DNA of 64,000 bases, taken from contig NZ_FCOA02000023.1 in the NCBI RefSeq assembly GCF_001544875.2, positions 62,001 to 126,000 of the forward strand, read 5' to 3'. Each line of letters opens with the position of its first letter. Within the stretch, counting starts at the first letter, position 1. The stretch is from Caballeronia hypogeia. GTDB lineage: Bacteria > Pseudomonadota > Gammaproteobacteria > Burkholderiales > Burkholderiaceae. The translations under genes were made by a program, and so were the position numbers. The notes under the pieces were generated by a model that had not been told where the DNA came from, did no database searches, and saw only the letters and a list, made by a program, of their open reading frames with translations. Positions 59,808 through 64,000 of this stretch are shown in pieces.

Positions 59808-61184
59808 TCAAGCCTCTTTTTCAATGGGCGCTGTTCCGATGTTGTGCTGAGCGCGCCCGGACTCGGAGAGCGTGAGTCCCTTGGTTTCTGGAGCCATGAA
59901 GTACGACACGACCAGCCCGACCGCTGAAATTGCGCCTGCAATTGCAAGCCCTCCGGAGCGACCGAGCGATTCCAGCGTCACAGGCATCAAGAACGTTGCA
60001 GCGGCGCTGCCCAGGCGGCTCAAGGACATGGCGAGCCCCATGCCAGTTGCTCTAATCTCCGTCGGGAATACTTCGTTCGGGTAGACGAACTGCAGAGCCG
60101 AGCCAGCTGCTTCAGCAAGCGTGAACGCGACGAAGCAGAGGATTGCAGCCCAGGCGATGTTGGATGCAGGGGTTGCGAGGAGAAAAAGAACCGCAGTCGA
60201 CAGCACGTATGACCACAGGAGGAGGCTGCGCCGGCCGATGCGGTTGATGACAAGCATTCCAACGATGGTGCCCAAGACCGCGAACGAGATGATTACCAAC
60301 GTCCCTTGAAGTGCCTGAGTAACGCCGAAGGTCTGCAGGAGCATGGGCTGGAACGTCTTAATCGCAAGTGAGGGGGCGATTTGACATGTCCAGAACACCC
60401 CGCAGAAGAGCAGCGGACGGCCATAGCCTTGTGCGAACAGTTCGCGAATGCTGGACAGTCCCAGTCCCCGGCGTTTGGTGGCTAACGGTGTTTCGCGCTT
60501 GAGGCTATCGAAGTCGCAGTTTTCGCCCAGATACTTCATGACAACGGCGCGAGCCTCTTCAACCTTCCCAACTGAGAGAAGCCATCGAGGAGATTCAGGA
60601 ACGTTGAAGCGCAGAACGAGAAAGATTGCCGACGGAATCGCGGAGCTCGCGAGAATGATGTGCCAGACGCTCGAGTCATTCGCGGGCACGAAGAAGCCAA
60701 CAGCTAGGCTTACGGTGAAGCCAATCCAGAAGCAAACCATCAAACTCGAAAGAATGGGACCCCGCAGCTTCTTCGGAAGGAACTCGCATGCCAACGCAGT
60801 AGCAATCGGATAGTCGGCGCCGAGCGCAACTCCCATAATCAGTCGCACGATGAACAGCGACGTGAAGTCCTTCGTCAAGAAGAATGCTAATGAACCAAGC
60901 AGGAACGTCAGCAGATTCAAAACGTAGAGCGACTGCCGGCCAAATTTATCCGTCATCGGGCCGAAGACGATGCCGCCGATGAACATCCCAATCAAGCTCG
61001 CCGAGCCGAGCAAGCCTACTTGGACACTGCTCAAGACTAGGTTCTTCGCAATGAACGGAAGCGCAACCACGATGATGCCGAACAGGTAGCCATCACAGAA
61101 TGGCCCGCCCGCTGCCAAGAATGCAATGCGTCTGTGGAAAGAGTTCGTGGGTAGGTCGTCAAACTTTATCTTTCTGTGTATCAC
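59808..61184 (-). CDS. MFS transporter, sugar-porter/aromatic-acid-like
   Basis: 458 residues from a GTG at 61184 with AGGAG six bases upstream (a TTG at 61214 is the longer option). About 12 membrane segments. The motif GPMTDKFGRQSLYVLNLL in the first loop, MGVALGADYPIATALACEFLP and the later FNVPESPRWLL are the MFS/sugar-porter signatures, and the C-terminus has VYPNEVFPTEIRATGMG. It imports a sugar, aromatic acid or organic amine and is the first gene of the unit continuing with the HAD and oxidase genes. Confidence 0.88.
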   Translation of the reverse strand: MIHRKIKFDDLPTNSFHRRIAFLAAGGPFCDGYLFGIIVVALPFIAKNLVLSSVQVGLLGSASLIGMFIGGIVFGPMTDKFGRQSLYVLNLLTFLLGSLAFFLTKDFTSLFIVRLIMGVALGADYPIATALACEFLPKKLRGPILSSLMVCFWIGFTVSLAVGFFVPANDSSVWHIILASSAIPSAIFLVLRFNVPESPRWLLSVGKVEEARAVVMKYLGENCDFDSLKRETPLATKRRGLGLSSIRELFAQGYGRPLLFCGVFWTCQIAPSLAIKTFQPMLLQTFGVTQALQGTLVIISFAVLGTIVGMLVINRIGRRSLLLWSYVLSTAVLFLLATPASNIAWAAILCFVAFTLAEAAGSALQFVYPNEVFPTEIRATGMGLAMSLSRLGSAAATFLMPVTLESLGRSGGLAIAGAISAVGLVVSYFMAPETKGLTLSESGRAQHNIGTAPIEKEA

Positions 61185-61452
61185 GTCGTACTCCTGATGG
61201 ATATGCGTTTCCAACGTTCATGCGAAGTGGCTCTTCCAAACAGGGAATTGCCTTCCGGGATTGCGTTGAACGACCGTGCTGAAACTTTAACGTGCGACGG
61301 TGAAGCCGACGGCTTCCGTAGTTACATTAGGTTATACCCGTAGTGTCGGTGGTCTTGGACTGCAAGGCCGCTGCACCGCCAATGTGCCAATCCTAGTGGC
61401 GATTTTTTTTGGTCACAATTGCCAAATACTTAGACCGGTATAAACTCAAGTT

Positions 61453-62457
61453 ATGTTGTCTCTACTCAGAAAGCTCCCGAGCGCTCATGCGCTGTTCGTC
61501 TTCGAGGCGGCCGCCCGTTGTGGAAATTTCACGCGCGCGGCGCAGGACCTTTACGTCAGCCAACCGGCGGTGAGCCGGATGTTGTCGAAGATGGAGGAGC
61601 GCCTTGGAGTGCGCCTGTTTGAGCGGCTCAACAGCGGAATGGAGCTCACGGAATACGGGCGAATTCTGTTCGCAGGTGTCACGGACGGACTCGGTCGGAT
61701 TGACCGCGCCATAGAGGAAATCGAGGCGAAGAAGACCGGTGCAGAGACTGTGACCCTGTCCGTGTCCACAGCGTTCGCCACCCACTGGCTCATGCCGCGG
61801 ATGCATCAGCTAACCAAGGCTTTTCCTCACGTCGAGCTTCGATTTCAGTTGATTCCGGCAATGCTCAACGGCCCGCTGGGGGATGTCGACATTGGGATTC
61901 GCTACTACCGAGACGACCAGTTCGGCGCGGGCGTCCATGTGGTGGCTCCGGAGATTCTCGTGCCAATCTGCAGTCGAAGTTACGAGAACCGCGGTGACGC
62001 CAATGGGGAAAAGGAAGTCCACGGCGACACGCTCATCGACCTCGACGCGAATGAACGCGAATGGCACCAGCCTTTCCTCTCGCGGCGGAGGTGGACTGAG
62101 GAGGCGTGCGCAAACCTGAGCTTTTCGGACTATTCGGTCGTCGTCCAGGCCGCGATTTCTGGGCAGGGCGTAGCGCTTGGATGGCTCGCGTCGGTTTCCT
62201 ACTGGCTCGCAAACGGAGTGCTGGTACCTGCGGAGAAAATCGCCGCGACAACGGAACGGTTTTTTTGCCTCGTTTCCCGACAGGATTCGCTACGCCCAGT
62301 GATTTCTCAGATAGTCGACTGGCTCGAGCGTGAAATGCTGTCGGACATGGAGCAGATTGACGAGCTCTATCCGCAACTGGCAATCGGGACAGCGCTTCGC
62401 TCGCTCACTGACAGCCAGCGCGTTGCTGGCACCGAATGGTGGCCGCGCGAGAAATGA
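61453..62457 (+). CDS. LysR-family regulator, GcvA-type
   Basis: 334 residues. The HTH is at the N-terminus (LPSAHALFVFEAAARCGNFT and LYVSQPAVSRMLSKMEERLG) and is followed by a typical effector domain (VTLSVSTAFATHWLMPRM, then LGDVDIGIRYYRDD). Divergent from the MFS-HAD-oxidase operon across a 268-bp gap and so its likely regulator. Confidence 0.9.
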   Translation: MLSLLRKLPSAHALFVFEAAARCGNFTRAAQDLYVSQPAVSRMLSKMEERLGVRLFERLNSGMELTEYGRILFAGVTDGLGRIDRAIEEIEAKKTGAETVTLSVSTAFATHWLMPRMHQLTKAFPHVELRFQLIPAMLNGPLGDVDIGIRYYRDDQFGAGVHVVAPEILVPICSRSYENRGDANGEKEVHGDTLIDLDANEREWHQPFLSRRRWTEEACANLSFSDYSVVVQAAISGQGVALGWLASVSYWLANGVLVPAEKIAATTERFFCLVSRQDSLRPVISQIVDWLEREMLSDMEQIDELYPQLAIGTALRSLTDSQRVAGTEWWPREK

Positions 62458-62925
62458 TGGCCGTCGCATCGAGCAGCCGTCTGCACGCGCTTCAAGAGCT
62501 TATCCCGGTGGTCCTTCATAAACATAATGAATGTTCGACCCATTCTCGATAGCGGGCGATGACTTAGGTAGACGAGCCCGACGCGAAAATCCAAGGACGG
62601 TTCCATCAATGCGGTGTGACTCGGTCTTTCTGGTCGTCGATGCTGAACGGGTCAGCGAATCCCAGCCCTAATTCCGAGCCTACCAGCTTGCACACGGCAG
62701 ACAAATACGACGTCTCGAGATTGGTCTCCCTGCTAATCTCGTGCTCACCAAAGAGTTGGTCGATGAGATGTCGGGCAGAGTTGGTACGCGGCACAGGTAC
62801 GAATGGCAGACCTTCCGGTGAGCAGGCACAGCCATCTGTAACCTTCGGCTCGCTCGGCCGGTTACTAAATGGGAGGTCGGCGGGGCACTGAAGCGCAGTA
62901 TGACGGTTGCATTAGGTCCCAGTCT
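62440..62925 (-). pseudogene. Decayed LysR gene, effector-domain fragment
   Basis: Reading from about 62905 down, the minus strand encodes LPFSNRPSEPKVTDG, then LPFVPVPRTNSARHLIDQLF, ETSYLSAVCKLVGSELGLGF and ADPFSIDDQ. A stop occurs at about 62606; in the next frame it continues MEPSLDFRVGLVYLSHRPLS and MKDHRDKLLKRV. Together these make the C-terminal half of a LysR regulator, with one frame break and no HTH. It lies convergent with the intact LysR gene but is not its relative in detail. Confidence 0.6.
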
Positions 62926-63231
62926 CTATCGGGAGCACTGTCACTGTGACGGCGAGAAGGGAAAGCCGCAACAAGAGCTTGTCACAGGCGACTAAGCCGT
63001 TTCTGTACGACGAACCGCGTCGGAACGGGCTCGACGCTTGCCGCCTAGTATCTTGACGGTGCTCGGTACGGCTGGCGGAGGGTATTCCGGGAATATGTCC
63101 TCGTCCGAGCTTAATGGCCCTGCCGGCGGCGTCTCAGGATGATGGGTGCGTCTTCTCGAAAAGTCGTTTCGTCCTATAGCTCCCCGGTTGATTCGTGTAT
63201 TTTGTGAAGACGCAACCACGGGCGAACTGCT
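62926..63231. other. Intergenic stretch
   Basis: About 306 bp between the LysR fragment and the GNAT gene. Several frames are open but none looks like protein. Nothing else was recognised. Confidence 0.35.
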
Positions 63232-64000
63232 ATGTCGCGCGCACTTTCCTACCGAACTGGTCGTGCCAACGACTTGGAGCAAGCTTACGGATTGTCGTCC
63301 AGTCTAGGCTGGCCGCACCGCCCGGAGGAGTGGCGCTTCGCAGCCAACACCGGCCAAATTGTCGTCGCAGAGGACGGTACCGCTATCGTAGGTACCGCGG
63401 TCTTTTGGAAGTTCGGCGCGGGTAGCGCGACCGTCGGGCTAGTGATGTCATCGCCACAGTACGCACAGTGTGATGTGGAGCGCGTCCTGATGGACCGCAT
63501 CTCTGAGGAGACCGGGGAACGGAGCGTCGTTTTGAACGCGCCCACCGATAGAGTGGAAGCGTACATGCAGCAGGAGTTCGTGCTTACTGGCTCGGTCGAA
63601 CAGTTTCAGGGAGCCGTGCATCGGGCCTCAGAGGTGTTTCCGGTTGCGGGAGAGAGGCTGCGCCCGCTCTGCAAAAGCGATTTGCCGCGACTGATTGAAC
63701 TCGCTTCGCGGGGCAGCGGATTTGACCGTGACGGTCTTTTGCCGTTGTTGTTAGATAGCTCTTCAGGAATCGGCCTTGAACGTAATGGCGCTCTGATGGG
63801 CTTCGCACTTTTTCGACGGTTTGGACGAGGGTATGCAATCGGCCCGGTAATCACACCGGTGGTTCGAAGTGTGGATAACGGAGAATGTCTCGTACGTTAT
63901 CTCCTCCGCAGATTTGAAGGTGTTCTCTTGCGCATCGACCTCCCTAGCGGGAGCGCTCTGGGCGCACAGCTTCTTAAGTTAGGCCTACAGCATGTCGATA
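63232..64000 (+). CDS. GNAT acetyltransferase-like protein, cut by the right edge
   Basis: The ATG at 63232 opens a frame that runs off the window after 256 codons, so the C-terminus is missing. Residues 1-130 resemble a GNAT fold (LSYRTGRANDLEQAYGL at the start, IVVAEDGTAIVGTAVFW in the middle). The second part (about 145-256) repeats the pattern (LRPLCKSDLPRLIELASRGSG, then ALMGFALFRRFGRGYAIGPV), so it is probably a tandem double-GNAT protein of the Acetyltransf_18 type. These transfer an acetyl or other acyl group from CoA to an amine. Family-level call. Confidence 0.7.
   Translation, partial: MSRALSYRTGRANDLEQAYGLSSSLGWPHRPEEWRFAANTGQIVVAEDGTAIVGTAVFWKFGAGSATVGLVMSSPQYAQCDVERVLMDRISEETGERSVVLNAPTDRVEAYMQQEFVLTGSVEQFQGAVHRASEVFPVAGERLRPLCKSDLPRLIELASRGSGFDRDGLLPLLLDSSSGIGLERNGALMGFALFRRFGRGYAIGPVITPVVRSVDNGECLVRYLLRRFEGVLLRIDLPSGSALGAQLLKLGLQHVD

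Noticed and set aside
61390..61402. TGGCGA near the LysR/MFS divergent promoter
   Set aside because: Only one copy with a poor second box and no 21-bp partner; outside the regulon block.
1..64000. tRNA, rRNA, CRISPR arrays and intact insertion sequences
   Set aside because: Looked for and not found; no cloverleaf-like segments, spaced repeats or transposase motifs were recognised by eye.

Overview
The window looks like a piece of a Burkholderiaceae replicon (Paraburkholderia/Caballeronia type). It is GC-rich and carries a lysine/alanine-tailed HU protein, a Gram-negative trimeric porin, a DUF4148 small exported protein, and many LysR, AraC and GntR regulators beside catabolic operons. No rRNA, tRNA, CRISPR array or intact transposase was seen. 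The mix of DNA-metabolism genes, decayed genes and catabolic cassettes suits a chromid, megaplasmid or accessory region better than a core chromosome; this is inference.

Region 1 (1-6.1 kb) is DNA metabolism: the end of an HNH nuclease, a variant exonuclease VII (large subunit with an N-terminal DUF5710 module; small subunit ending in DDDIPF, like the tip of SSB), a convergent gene with a possible LOTUS-like C-terminus, an unknown arginine-rich protein, a rearranged short HU gene, and a LexA-like repressor behind a perfect 20-bp palindrome.

Region 2 (6.4-18.9 kb) resembles a 4-hydroxyproline or betaine-type pathway: EutR-like AraC regulator, DapA-family lyase/deaminase, FAD amine oxidase, ProVWX-type uptake system, P5C-reductase-like protein, proline racemase/hydroxyproline epimerase-family enzyme, DMSP-lyase-family cupin, a frame-broken GntR regulator and an aldehyde dehydrogenase. 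A 39-bp repeated element precedes the lyase and the transporter.

Region 3 (18.9-26 kb) is mixed: full-length HU, gene remnants, enoyl-CoA hydratase with a palindromic operator-like site, a candidate sRNA of about 58 nt with its own promoter and terminator, LysR, D-amino-acid dehydrogenase and an inositol-monophosphatase-family phosphatase.

Region 4 (26-55 kb) is the main discovery. Nine intergenic regions each carry two direct copies of TGGCGC, exactly 21 bp apart and always pointing at the next gene or operon. They precede a deacetylase, an amino-acid permease, a CoA ligase, an aldehyde dehydrogenase, a polysaccharide-deacetylase-family enzyme, the porin, a glutamine amidotransferase, an MHS transporter and a NylB/EstB-like hydrolase. 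An OruR-type AraC regulator sits divergent from the porin, with one site pair between them, and is the obvious candidate. The apparent regulon is rich in amide-cleaving enzymes and transporters and includes a kinase/PLP phospho-lyase-like pair resembling hydroxylysine catabolism. It looks like an undescribed AraC-controlled programme for importing and dismantling amide- or amine-containing compounds.

Region 5 (55-64 kb) holds a P-loop kinase-like gene, a decayed restriction-endonuclease-like/TPR gene, an FAD oxidase-HAD-MFS cluster with a divergent LysR gene, a decayed LysR gene and a GNAT protein cut by the window edge.
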